From positions 186,001 through 250,000 of the forward strand of contig NDFF03000070.1 in NCBI GenBank assembly GCA_002150815.3: 64,000 bases of DNA, in the 5' to 3' direction. A model generated the notes under the pieces. That model searched no databases. It was not told the DNA's origin and saw nothing but the letters and a program-made list of their open reading frames with translations. This DNA comes from Grammothele lineata (taxonomy: Eukaryota > Basidiomycota > Agaricomycetes > Polyporales > Polyporaceae). Below are positions 1 to 11,127 of this stretch, in pieces. Made by a program: the position numbers and the translations under genes. Every line of letters begins with the position of its first letter. Positions within the stretch are counted from its first letter, which is position 1.

Positions 1-54
1 GGTGAGCAACTTACGTTGAAAAATGTGCCACAAAGACAATTGTCATTAATGAAT

Positions 55-124
55 GCATTAAGGGGGAATCGAACCCCCGGCGGGTCGATGGCAACGACCC
101 AGGTTACCACTACCCCATTAATGC
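55..124 (-). tRNA. tRNA-Gly (anticodon GCC)
   Basis: A complete cloverleaf can be drawn on the minus strand. The 7-bp acceptor stem GCATTAA/TTAATGC is perfect. The anticodon stem GGTCG/CGACC encloses the loop TTGCCAT, giving anticodon GCC. The T arm is GGGGG-TTCGATT-CCCCC. Length is 70 nt with no intron. It decodes GGC and GGU. Confidence 0.93.
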
Positions 125-219
125 TTGGCGGGAACTTCGGGTATTAAATCCACATGTGCGCTCACTTAAGCCTTGAGGGTGTGACGTCTGCACGGATGAA
201 GGGATGGCCTGGATCCATC

Positions 220-1695
220 ATGTCTGTCTCACCTCCCATCCGGCGACTGTCCACGAGCTCTAGCAGCAGGGAAGACCTCATCTACCAGTATGAGGCCGAG
301 GAGGAGCGCATCATCAACATCCTTTCCAGAAAGCTTGAGCAGGTTAGCCATCTTCTGTCTCTTCCGCCTTCCTCACTCTGACTCCCGAGTCCTTCGATTC
401 CGCGGTTTCTGCTGCGTTAGCTTCGGGAAGAGAAAATTGAACTCGAAAATGTACTGGAGGCTGAGTCGGAGTCTCACGTCAATAGACTGTCGCGCGAACT
501 CTCGGCCTTGCGATTAGCACAACAACAACAGCAGCAGCAGCAGCAACCACAGGCCGGCCCATCACATCTTAACGGGAGTGGTAGTGCGTCGCCGCAGGAT
601 TTCCGGACCACGGCGCAACTTGCCCACCTACTTAGTAGGTCGAATGTCGACCCGACATCTGACATGATCCTTGATGCTCTGCGGCGAGAGAACGAGGCAT
701 TAAGAAGCCGGTTGGTGGAAACGGAGCAGGACTTCATTCATGTCTCGCGTCTCAATGAGGTCTATCGGGAAGAGCTCATCCAACATCGACGTCGAGTGAG
801 CCCATTCAATCTGAATTCATTGCCGTAGTAGCTCTCTCATCTGTTGCAGCTCGGCCTTCCCGTCGACAGCCTCATTGGCCTACAGCACGCCGATCCCCTC
901 TCACAACCTACCCATCGCCGTCCAAGCTTCACCTCCGGCTCACCGTCCAACCCCGTCCACATCCCCCACACCAACCCCGTTCCACTCTCGAACCGTCACG
1001 CGGCCGCAGTGCCGATCCCCCGTCCGCCGTCGCAGATCCGTCGGCCAGCGAACGTGATCTCGTCCGAGTCCACGACGCCACTCTCGCACTCGCCCTCTTC
1101 TACAAGCACGTCCCCCTTCCCCTTCTCACCTGCGACACACTCACCCTTCCCCGGCCCCGCAAGTTACGCCTCCGCCGCAACGAATCTCACTACGCCGCCA
1201 TCGGTGGCTATCAGTCCCCCCGCCGCGTTCGCCGCGGGCGGGGGAGCCGCCGGGGGGCGTGGCTTGTCGTATCCGCTAGTACCTCCTCCATCTCTTTCAT
1301 CCTCGTTTGGATCCCCATCAGTACCTTTCAATCCTCTACGCGAGCCAGACGGAACACCGTCCCCCGCTGAGTCCTTCCATTCTCGTCGGAACTCGTTCAC
1401 CCGCCGGGGTAGCTTCGAGCGAGGAGCGCGGATCGCAGAGACGGGAAGCCTGCGTGGAAGAGGGGGCAGTCAGAGCCGACGGGAAAGCGTCGAACGGGGT
1501 GCTCGGATCGCAGAAACGGGGTCGCTCATCTCAAGGCCGAGAGAGCGAGCGGAGTCGGAGAGTTATGGCGGATTCGTGGGACTGCCCCTGACGGAGATGG
1601 TCGAGGATTCAGATTCTCCGCCTCCAACTGAAGCCGCGGCAAGCGAGAGCAAGGATGGAAGTGGGAGGATAGACCCGCCACTGCCCTCTCTATAA
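220..1695 (+). CDS. CCDC6-like coiled-coil protein
   Basis: Predicted three-exon gene (220-342, 421-795, 850-1695), 447 residues, introns of 78 and 54 nt with gt/ag ends. The N-terminal third is a charged coiled coil carrying the signature of the CCDC6 (DUF2046) family: EEERIINILSRKLEQ followed after the first intron by LREEKIELENVLEAE. A CAG/CAA run near 518-547 encodes a polyglutamine stretch. A second coiled-coil patch lies around residues 110-165. The C-terminal half is low-complexity, rich in Ser, Pro and Thr, and contains a repeated GARIAETGSL segment. The start at 220 is the first in-frame ATG before the coiled coil; an upstream ORF-only extension is unlikely. CCDC6 proteins are cytoskeletal or signalling scaffolds in animals; the fungal role is unknown. 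The family call is from residue pattern only. Confidence 0.8.
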
Positions 1696-4600
1696 CGCCA
1701 TCTCGCCTCCACGTACGTCCTCCCGCGCAATTTCGCCCATTCCTGAACCTCATCGTGAACCATCGCTCAGCCTTTCTAGTGCAATTATTAGCGTGTAAGA
1801 TGTCGATGAACTCACTTATGGACCCTCACGTTTCTTGGACATCAGAAGTGTACGATAGCAAGGACGTAACGTATCTCATCTTCAATGAACTCGTAATGCG
1901 TCATTCCCAGTCGAGTTTGATCACTCCAAGAGAGGCATGCGAGGCATAGTAGCCAGTCGGGCCCGTGGTGAGTCCGCAGTCCTCGCTTCAAAATCAACTG
2001 CGATATCAAGGTTCCATGTCTCTGGCACGAGATAGAAGTGCGTATGTTCCACCTCATTACACCCCGGGGATTAAACTTACGCCGTCGGCAGGTACCACCA
2101 CGCCGCTGAGTTGTGGTCGCGAGATTGCATCTTTAGCACGCATTCGATCCAATGCGGAGTGCGGCCCTATCTGCCTGTTTAGCTCAGTGTGGTTGATATT
2201 CATATTGGTTCCACCGTGATACGTCGTGTTGTGTATACAGCGTGCCTCTTGCTTCCATCGCTTCCAACCAGATATTGACACGCCATTTCCTCAGGATCAG
2301 CTATGAAAGACCCCTCGTACGTCGGAACCCCCGCTTCCCAGTGCATCGCAGATTCTTTCATCTGCTGGTACCTAGACCGCAAGTCCATCGCATCAAGCCT
2401 GCGGTCCAGGCTCCCAGCGCAATCTGTCAATATGTGAGTGCATACACGCACCGCAAGGTCCGTCATCGCCTCAGAAGACCTGCAAGGTCCGCCAGCCTGT
2501 GCACGTACATCAAGGCATCGGCCCCCCAAGCGCGAGCCTGCCTCGCAATCAGTACAGGATATGGTCGGCTTGATATAGTTTCAGGCGTCTTTCAACTTTC
2601 CGAAATGCCGGCGAGCTTCCTGTCAGTCCGAGCCGTCGCCGACCCGTCCTTGCTGCGGACTCGTCCCCTGAATCCTGCCTGCCTGCACAGACGCGGGGAG
2701 CAGTCCGGATGCCGGAGTCACACTGGATGATCCTCCCGAGGCCCGGATGTTCTACCCTGCCCTTCCCGGGGCCTGAAGTGAGTTTTCCTCCTTCTTTCCG
2801 TCCACCCGCCCTCTTCTCTCCGACCGCTGCACTTTTGACTCTTCTCCCGACCCCGACGCAGCCCGGCCGGGGACACCGTCGGTGGAGGGGCTTCCTTTCT
2901 CATTTACATTGGGTTCATGCGTTCAATCTCCGCCATGACTGAGCCCGCCGCAGGATCACAGGCAGACGTGCACAAGGCTTCCACCCGGATCGTGGCGCCC
3001 GGCATCGCGCTGAACAATCCTACTCTTACTGAACGCTCCTCGGGTCCGACCATCGATATATCCATCTCCTCCTGCACCGGGCCCACTGGTGGGAATACAC
3101 GACCGGGCGTAGTGCGGCTTGGCGCCCACGTGGAGCCCGGCGTAGGAACGCGGAACTCAAGCTCTCGAAGCGAGCTCTCCTCGGGATCCGCATACGTCGC
3201 ACAGGGATGCTCGTTCGTGTGCTCGACATGCGTGTGCGCAGCTATGATGCTGTATCGTGGTACTGAACGTCACGCAGGCGTTCGCACGCTCGCCATCGTG
3301 ATCCCGAGAGCCCTCGGGGACGCACCGCATCCATATTCCATTCAATCTACGCGATATCGCTGGTCCGGTGGGCGGGCGACGCGCTCTCAGCGCTAACTCG
3401 AGAGTGCTCACCGTCCTATCAAAGCTTCGCGCTGCGCGCGCCTCGGGCTCATGGGCGACTTGAACCCAACCACACGAGCTTCTTCGAAGCACGGCAAGCG
3501 TTCATCACGCCCGACCCCCGGGGGACGCTCGCTCGACTCGACGCCACCGGGGCAAGGGGGACCACGAGGCGTGCGCCCCATATTCGCCGTCGCGCGCAAG
3601 GGGGCGCAGTGTCGAGGACGAGGCGCTTGATGTCGGTGAGGACTTGCGGCGGCGGGGGGCATGACGGCGGCGCCGTCAACGCGGATTGCGCGTGGGCGAG
3701 CGCCGCGCCGCGCGCCCTGCAACTTGAAGTGGCTGTATGCGAATTCCGAGTAGCGCATCGTGCGCCGCCTGCGCTGGGGCATCTAAGCTTACGGCGACCT
3801 GCAGCTGCTATGGTAGGCTCCCACTTCCGAGCGAGTTCGTATGCGGGGTAAGAACCGCGTACACCTACGCGTCCTCGCGCGCGGCATATCTTTCCAACAG
3901 TACTTCCAACATTTCCATCCAACAGCTCTGTTCCGCCACCGTGCGCAGCGCAAATTCGCGTCGCACGAAGACGTCAAGCCAGCGCCATGTCTGATATCCC
4001 CGTACGCGTGGGACGCCCGAGGAACACGAGGACGCGTTCGCGTTGCCGCTGAATGTGCCTCCATCCCCTCCCTGGGAAGACGATCTGCGCCTTCGCTCGC
4101 GTCTTTTGCTTTTTTTCCTTATGCGCGCGCGGAGGTGGGGAAGGGGAGCAGAGGACGCGAGATAGATGCACGGTACGTACGTACAGTCTCCTCGCGATTC
4201 GACCGCGACCGCCTCTAGACGGCTTCCGGCACAAGACAAACTTCGAACTTCGAACTTCAAGGCTCAAGAGTCCAGGTACCCCTAGGTACCCCGGTGCAGC
4301 CGCGCCTCCCAACCGCGCGGCTCGACCGAACGGGCCCGCTCGCGCCGTCCGCCTGCTAATGTTAGCTATGTACCCGGCGGGAGGTGCATGTATGCAGATG
4401 CACATTAGACACAGCTAGGCGTTATCGATCGCGCTCGCGCGCGAACTCGGGATCCTCGTACCATCAACCGCAAGCTGCTCGATTGCAGAGAAGAAGCAGT
4501 ACATGGAGTCTGAGATGGACGGAAGAGGGCGTCTGTAGCATCTGTGGCCAGAGCTTGAGGGGCACGCGCGCGATAAGAAGCTTGTATCGCATTCGACGAG

Positions 4601-6833
4601 GGCCGTACCCCGAGCCCGTCCGCTCATGGTCCGGCTTGTCAACAATGTCGCTATGAGCATCTAGCGCGAACGGACATGACGGGTCGTGCGACACTAGAGC
4701 GACGCGGCGGCGCCACTGGTGATAACTACATAGCACTAGCAAGGCTCGCGCTCCAACTTCCCCGCTTCGAGCTGCGCGTTGCGTGCGATCTCGCAGCGTG
4801 CAGCGGATGCGGTCAGTTGATCAAGCAACAAGCCCGGTTCTTCCCCGCGGGAAGCCCTTACGTGTCTTGAATCTTCCATATCCCAGGATCCCAAGTTCCC
4901 AACCTTAGGTTCGGGACCGCTAGCCGGGGGGGGGGGGGGGGGNNNNNNNNNNNNNNNNNNNNNNNNNNNNNNNNNNNNNNNNNNNNNNNNNNNNNNNNNN
5001 NNNNNNNNNNNNNNNNNNNNNGGGGGGGGGGGGGGGGGGGGCTTCTAGCCTGCTACAAGAATAAGTACATACACCGCTCGAACCTCTACGAACCTCTGCG
5101 AACCCCGATGCGGGCCACGCTCTATTGTCACGTCGCCATTCCGGGTCGCGTGCGCACTTACTCATACGCCGTACGGCGCACGTTATGCGGAATCGAAGGG
5201 AACTTGGGAACTTGGAAGGCCTGATCGCACGTCCAGAGTCCAGAGTGTCTTCGACGCGGGGCTGGCCCCTCGTGCGTCCGTGCCGGCCGACTTTTTGGAT
5301 TGAAGAATTCGACGTCGGATGTGTAAGATGTAGCGTGTTGCGTTGCTGCCTGCAGGCGGCCTGGCCTGGTCAAAAGGCTAATTCGCGTCGTCGCAACCCG
5401 CGGGGGCCTGGTTGCCGGCGGACCTCGGGGTGCCCGGGAACGAGGAACCGGGAAGCCGGTCGTTGGGTACGCTGCACGGTGCACGGTGCACGTTCCTTTC
5501 GAGTTGAAAAACACGAGGGACGTTGCTTACTAGTACTTGCTACTCGCTGGCGACATATGCATGTAGCATACATGTACATGTAGCATACATGTACATGTAT
5601 GAGGATGCGGGTCGTTACGGGAGGACGTCCGGAGGCTTACGGGCATCTACGGGCACGCACGCGATCTGGACCCACAACGGGCAGTGGGTCGTCGGGTCGT
5701 CGGGATGACGGAAAACAACGCGGAAAACGGAGCGTGCAACGCAAAAACCGAAAGATGAGACGGGATCTGTGAGACGAGGGTCAGCGGCGATCGCTCCCGG
5801 ATTAAGATCTGTTGGGAAAACCGAGGGGCCTCGAGTCGGAGGGGTACTTCCGCGGCTCAGCTCGGAGGCTTCGGCTTTCAAATTTTCAAGCAGCAGCTTA
5901 CGGAGGGTATGAGTAGTATCGAGTTCAGTCCTCAACAAGACCTGCGGACGCCAGTGTAAGAGCGAAGCTATCTCAGGAGCGATCCTAGGACTCAGATATG
6001 TGGTATTCGGCATTCGGTATCCGGTATTCAAACATCGCGTGGGCCGCGGGCCACCCCATGATCCCAACACCTTCGGCGGCAGAAATCCACGTCGGGCCAG
6101 AGCGACTCGGATTCGGAATCCTACGGCCCTCGCGCGCGATGTGGCTCGCCAGCTGGCCGCGGCTCGACTTCTCGAACACAGTATCCGGTGGGAAGAAAGG
6201 GTCGATACGGTGCGCACGCGCTGCGGAGCGGGAGAGGAGGGCGCGGTCATGGGTGCATGGGTGCGGGCGGGGAGTCTCAGGCTCGCGCGCCGCAGTCGCT
6301 CGTTCTGTACGGGTGGAGGGGCGCGCTGGCGCTGCAGCCTGTGAATGGCTAGCAGACGGCGAGGGAAGGACTGAAGAGAACTGTATGTGCGCACTTGCCA
6401 TATGCGATCGTAGCCGGGGCGCAGTGGGAGGAGAGGAGACGGTGGCGGCCACGTTTTTCGGAGGAGGGCCGGGAGATAACGATCTTTGTGGCCGGCGGAG
6501 GAGGAGATCGGAGGACACAGCTCGGATGATCGGGGAGACGAGCGGCCATGGCGGGGGTGATCGGGACACGAAACGGGTCTGGACGCGGACAAGAGCAGAG
6601 CTGCCACAGCTGCTGCCACCGACAAGAACAGCCGCGGCGGAGATGGCGAAGATGGCTGGGGCGGCTTTCAGCGGCCAAACACGCTTCGCAGACGCTTCAG
6701 AGGCGCGTTCACGTCCAGCCTCCGTCGCCTCTTCGACTCACAGCGCCATCTACCGCACAGGCGCCCGAGAAGCACTCTCCTCCGATCGAAGAAGCGTCCG
6801 AGGACCAGCTGCCCGAAGCGTGCTCGCATGTCC
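1696..6833. other. Gene-poor stretch with only coding-like patches
   Basis: About 5 kb in which no complete gene can be supported. Long frames exist on both strands (for example 5615-6625 minus opposite 5998-7035 plus) but they overlap each other and are Arg/Ala/Pro-rich, as expected by chance in GC-rich DNA. Patches at 2303-2412 (+), 3033-3266 (+) and about 3887-4010 (-) read like protein, but I could not join them into one gene. A poly-G gap lies at 4926-5041. A short 17-bp tandem repeat built on tagcatacatgtacatg lies near 5565-5600. Confidence 0.5.
4926..5041. other. Assembly gap inside a poly-G tract
   Basis: Seventeen G residues (4926-4942) run directly into 79 N (4943-5021), followed by 20 G (5022-5041). 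The gap therefore lies inside a G homopolymer of at least 37 nt, or two sequencing reads failed on each side of it. Any frame crossing it is meaningless. Confidence 0.95.
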
Positions 6834-6840
6834 TATAAAG
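6834..6840 (+). promoter_or_regulatory. TATA box, orphan gene at 7038
   Basis: TATAAAG lies about 200 bp upstream of the ATG at 7038. The stretch between them is strongly pyrimidine-rich, as fungal 5' leaders often are. A second A/T patch (tatatata-like) sits just before the ATG. Confidence 0.45.
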
Positions 6841-7037
6841 CCCCCCGCCCTCGGCCTCCGCCCCGTTCCAGCTCCCGACATATTCGCCCCCTCCGCTCCG
6901 CCTCTCCGTCCTCGCCGCCTTAGCCTCAGCCCAAGCCCCCCTTACGCCCCCCGCCACTCGCCCCGGCAGGCACCCCTCCATTCCCAAGCACAGCGCTGCG
7001 CCCCTCTCCAACCTCCTCGCAAAACGTATATATAGAC

Positions 7038-7683
7038 ATGGCCGCCGTCGCGTCTTGCTCGACCTCGCCCCTGTGCACCATGGCCTCCGCGCCCCTCTCC
7101 CCACCGCCCGCGGCGTCGAGCCTCTCCGCTCCGTCTGCAGAAGAAAAGCCCGTGTTCGCGCTCGCGCGATTGCACGGTGACGTCTGTCTCGTCCAAGGTG
7201 TGTATCTGTCGCGCGCGCATCAATGACGCACCGAGCTCACCGGTGGCGTCATGTTCCTGTCCTCCCCTCTCAACCACATTCAAACCTGCGATCGCCAAAA
7301 ACCATCCCGCGTCGCCCACTCCACTCGCGCGCACAGTGCCGCACACCCCCTCAGCGCTCATGGTCGCGGACGTGCACGTCTTCCGGCACGAATTCATCAC
7401 CCAGTTCCGCTTCTCGCACCGCACGACCGTGCACCCCGCGGACATGCACATCCTCGAGCCCATCGCGGACCACTCCACGCTCTACGAGGAGGACAAGGGC
7501 ACCGTTTTCCTCGCACGCGACGTCGTCGCCCGCCTCCAGAAGCACTCGATGGCCGCCCGCGCCGCGCCCGGGATTGGCCAGTGGCGCTCGCTCCCCGCGC
7601 ACGCGCACCGCGCGCACTATCCGCGGTACGCGCACGGGCAGCCTAGCAGGATAGCGATGGCTGCGGCGCGCATGCCGCGGTGA
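7038..7683 (+). CDS. Unrecognised two-exon protein
   Basis: Predicted exons 7038-7197 and 7355-7683, giving 162 residues. The 157-nt intron has gtgtgt at its start and a cctcag acceptor, and joining keeps the frame (phase 1). The N-terminal 35 residues are Ala/Ser/Pro-rich. The middle (from about VADVHVFRHEFITQF to GTVFLARDVVARLQ) has ordinary globular composition, and the C-terminus is basic and His/Arg-rich. I do not recognise a family, signal peptide or membrane segment. A TATA box lies upstream. The intron is longer than most here, so an internal alternative acceptor is possible. The second exon is the better supported part. Confidence 0.5.
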
Positions 7684-9137
7684 TCACGCTTGCCCCGCTG
7701 GCGCGTGATCGCGTTTCGCATTGTGTCGCGGTTTGCGACGGCGTCAGCCGTCGTCGTGGACCGCGCCTCCTCTCCATGACCCGACGACCATCCGACATGC
7801 TACGCTACGCCATAGACCCGGACAGCCCGCATCCGTATCCATCCGTCTATCCATCCATCCCCTCCCGTTCCATCCACATCCATGATCGTTCCCGCTCCCG
7901 CTCCCGCATCTGTCCCATGTCTGTCTGTCTGTCTGTTTTTCTTTTGCATCCGCACACGCTGTATTCCTAGTAGGCCGTGTATGATTATCCATCGCTCGCT
8001 CGCTCGCACCGCTCATGACCCCTTCACACTCTACTATCGCACATCTAATTTAAGTTCGCGATCCGTCGCAGTCGTGTTCTCCCCTCCTCTTCATCCCCCT
8101 GCGTGCGCGTCGTGTGCGACTGCGGCAAAGTCGAACCCAAAAAACGCGTTGGAGCGAAGGAGCAAAATCTGCACTGCATTCTCTCTCGAAGGGGCAGCCA
8201 CTCCCGTTCGCGGACTGACGGCGAGCCGCGACGTCGATCCCGTCGAGCTTCGCGTCATAGTGACGCGAAGCTTCGTTCGCCCGCAGCAGGCCATGCTCGT
8301 TGCGTTTGGATTCCCCGACGTGCACATATGAGCATATACATACGTGGGTTCACGGGTAGTGGAGAGTGCCCTGCGCGCGGTGGGTTTTCGAAACGTCTGC
8401 GGAGGGAGTAGGTCAAGCCCAGCCGCGACTAGAGGCGTTCTTGCAAGCTCAAGTCGCAGAGCGCAGTGACGTCTCGACGTCAGGCCGAACTGGGGGCTCG
8501 TCCGCTCGGCACGCTTGACGTTTTTTCACGCAGCTCTCGATGACGTCGACTGGCGCCCCTTCGAGGCTTGGGATCGTGCGCATGTAGGATGGAAACCGAT
8601 TGGGATGTCAGGATCATCCCCTTCGGTATATGCAGGGGTTTGGTACGGAGCGTGGTTGTATGCTAGACCGGGGGCTGACCCGACCACATGTGCAGAGGGG
8701 CGACGGCTTTGAACGTGCGATGCAAGTTAAGGTCGTCTGAGAGGAAGGCTGACGGTCTACGGCGGAACGGCGGAAGGGATCGGGCGGACCAAGGAGACCA
8801 TCCGACGCAAAGAGAACTCTATGCCATAGGTCTTCGGATCTAGTGACAGGCAAAGTTCCAGACAGCCGAGCGCTCGGGGGCGGAAGCATATATGAGAGTC
8901 GAGCGGGCGACACCGTGACGCCGGCTGCAGGGAAGGCGGAGACACTGAGACATCCGTAAGTTTTCGTGAAGACTTTGTGACGTCATTAGTCTGGCCCGTA
9001 GACTTGCTCCCGCATCTACATCCAATCAAGCACCGTATGTCCCATGTAGAGCTCTCGAGCTTCTCTGAATCCACGGCCACAACATTCGTCGACCTCCGAA
9101 GTGCACTCCCAGAGCGCGGGCAGGTCCCAGAGGCACG
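7684..9137. other. Intergenic; short tandem repeat
   Basis: No gene seen. A (tgtc)n microsatellite lies near 7918-7935, probably in the 3' region of the preceding gene. A perfect CRE-like palindrome, gtgacgtcat, lies near 8977. Its relevance is unknown. Confidence 0.4.
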
Positions 9138-10028
9138 TCACCGTACGCAGACGTTCAGGTTGTCCACTACATCCCGCCCAAATGCGTCAGCTTCCCCGAG
9201 AACAAAAGACGTTTCAATACTAATAGCAGAAGCACTCACGCCCCATGCTCTCCGTCGGGATCTCCAGCTCCTTCCCGAACGGAAAGAACACCTGCGTCGT
9301 CGAGACCGTGCACGCGCTCAGGCCCACGAACTTGTCGCCCAGCTGCGCGGCGGTGACGGAGTACCCCGCACTGTCCTTGTTCCGGTCGAAGGGGATCGTG
9401 AGCGTGATCGGCGCGGACCCGGAGGCGGGCGTGCAGGAGAGGTGCACGCGCATGTCTTCTTTTGCGCCGAGCTTGACTTGTTCCTATAGATTGGTGAGCA
9501 GGACGACTTGGGTGGACAGAGGGGGGCTATCAAATCGGCTGCTTACGGGTAAATCGATAATATCAAACACATCAAACGGACCCAAGTCGAACGACCCTTC
9601 CCCATCCACGAGCTCAAACGAGCCCTTGGGCGACGTCGCGAGGTCGATCTCGTGGATCTGCAGCCCGCCAACAAGGCCTTCGGCCATCGCCAGGCGTGGG
9701 GGCGTATACTGCGCGGTCGTGTTCGCGGGGAAGGAGTGGCACGCGGAGCCGGGGCAGGAGGTGAGCCCGAACCCGGTCCAGGTGAAACCGGAGAGGGTGC
9801 CGTTGATGGGCGCGACGGCGTTCGGGTCGGGTTGGGCGAGGGAGGGGTCGTCGAACTGCGCGAGAGGGCGGGGTCGGTGAATAGGCTGCATGAGCTTTGG
9901 GACGTGGGACTCACGTTGATCACTTGGTTCGTGCAGTTTCCTGCGTGACGCACGAAGGACGCGGGACGCCCGGACACCGATACGGCTGTCAAAAGGAGAG
10001 TAGAGATAGTGTTTGTCGTGACTTTCAT
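9138..10028 (-). CDS. Unrecognised secreted protein
   Basis: Predicted four exons (10028-9915, 9855-9547, 9483-9240, 9190-9138) with introns of 59, 63 and 49 nt, giving 239 residues. The first 20 residues (MKVTTNTISTLLLTAVSVSG) are a typical secretory signal peptide. The mature part has paired Cys residues, for example in CPGSAC, and N-glycosylation sequons (NCT, NGT, NTT). A TATA box stands 121 bp upstream of the ATG. The first three exons are well supported by gtgagt/gtaagc donors. The last exon, ending in NVCVR, rests on a 49-nt intron and is less sure; without it the frame stops after GRECFCY at 9220. No family is recognised. It could be a small secreted effector-like or wall protein, which is inference only. 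Confidence 0.7.
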
Positions 10029-10148
10029 GGCTGTCGTAAGTTCAAAAACGTGTAGGAGAGATCAGTCGACGACGGGATGGGCGGGATGGGCGGACTGGGC
10101 CTGCACAGCAGACAGAGAAAAGCCTCTTCATGATCGGCCACGTCTCTC

Positions 10149-10155
10149 ATTTATA
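10149..10155 (-). promoter_or_regulatory. TATA box, secreted-protein gene
   Basis: TATAAAT on the minus strand, 121 bp before the ATG at 10028. Confidence 0.5.
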
Positions 10156-11127
10156 CGCGCGCCATACGTCGGTTCCATTGTGCCACTCCGTGCCAGGGAC
10201 GCAGCAGTCCACTCGTTCGAGGCTAGCATGGGCATGGGATCTGCACAGGTCTCCCGCGCTGTTGAGTGAAAGGGGGGCGAAGCAGGCCATACCCGGCGAC
10301 GACTGCGAACAGATGCGGCGGCCTATGTTGCCTGCTGCTTAGAGTGAACGCTCCGGGCGTATGCTTCGTACAACCTCAGTGACACAGGATAGCCTTTGTG
10401 TCATTTTGCGCAATTTTCGGCAGACCTGGGGGGATTGAACCTCATACTTGTATTCGACACCCGTTCCTGGTATCGCGGATTTGTAGCTAGCAGAAGCTCG
10501 GTGAGCCTTCTATCAAACGATCATCACACTTAGCGGCATTACAGCATTCTGGGATGAACGTACCTGGCTACGAACTTGCCACGAACACAATCATGCGTGG
10601 GCGCTGCCACTGGTCTGACAGGGACGTTGCCAGATTGAAGGCAATAACGCGGCGATTACACGTCCTTGGATGAACAGGCAAAGCTGTGGACGATGCTATG
10701 CACCGACAGAATGTATGCGAGCCATCAAGTCGATCCAGGACAACGATCTCCAGATTCTGTGCCAGAAGGACATAGTGGAACGCAGTCAAGAGAGAACTCG
10801 GCAACAGGCGCCTACAAGCGCCCACTACCTCGCTCGGCGAGCACATTGATGACCGGACGGAGGACAAGGGCACACGCGGCGGACACCACAAAGTATGTAT
10901 TGCGAATAAGATACCGAGTAGCCACCGGAGCCCGCGCCCGAGCCCGAGCCGAGCGCGGCTCTCGGCGGCGGGGATACATACAACAATCTACATTTCCGGG
11001 GAGTAGAAGGGGGAGAAGGGGAGGGGTGGCGGTCCGGGTGAGAGAGAAGTGCCAAGTGGCGACCGGCTAAATCGCAGCGCGACGTCGCGCAGTGAACGGG
11101 AACAAGCGAGGGAGAGGGGGGAACTCA
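10156..11127. other. Intergenic, promoter of the secreted gene and 3' side of ChAPs gene
   Basis: No gene seen. Both flanking genes are on the minus strand. Confidence 0.4.

Noticed and set aside
5615..7035. Long open frames on both strands (336 codons minus, 345 codons plus)
   Set aside because: They overlap each other over most of their length, are Arg/Ala/Pro-rich with no domain, and lie in very GC-rich DNA where stops are rare by chance. The plus frame also runs through the TATA box and leader of the gene at 7038.
10425..10480. A tRNA-like T-arm phrase (ggggggattgaacctca)
   Set aside because: The flanking stem does not pair and no acceptor or anticodon arm can be drawn.
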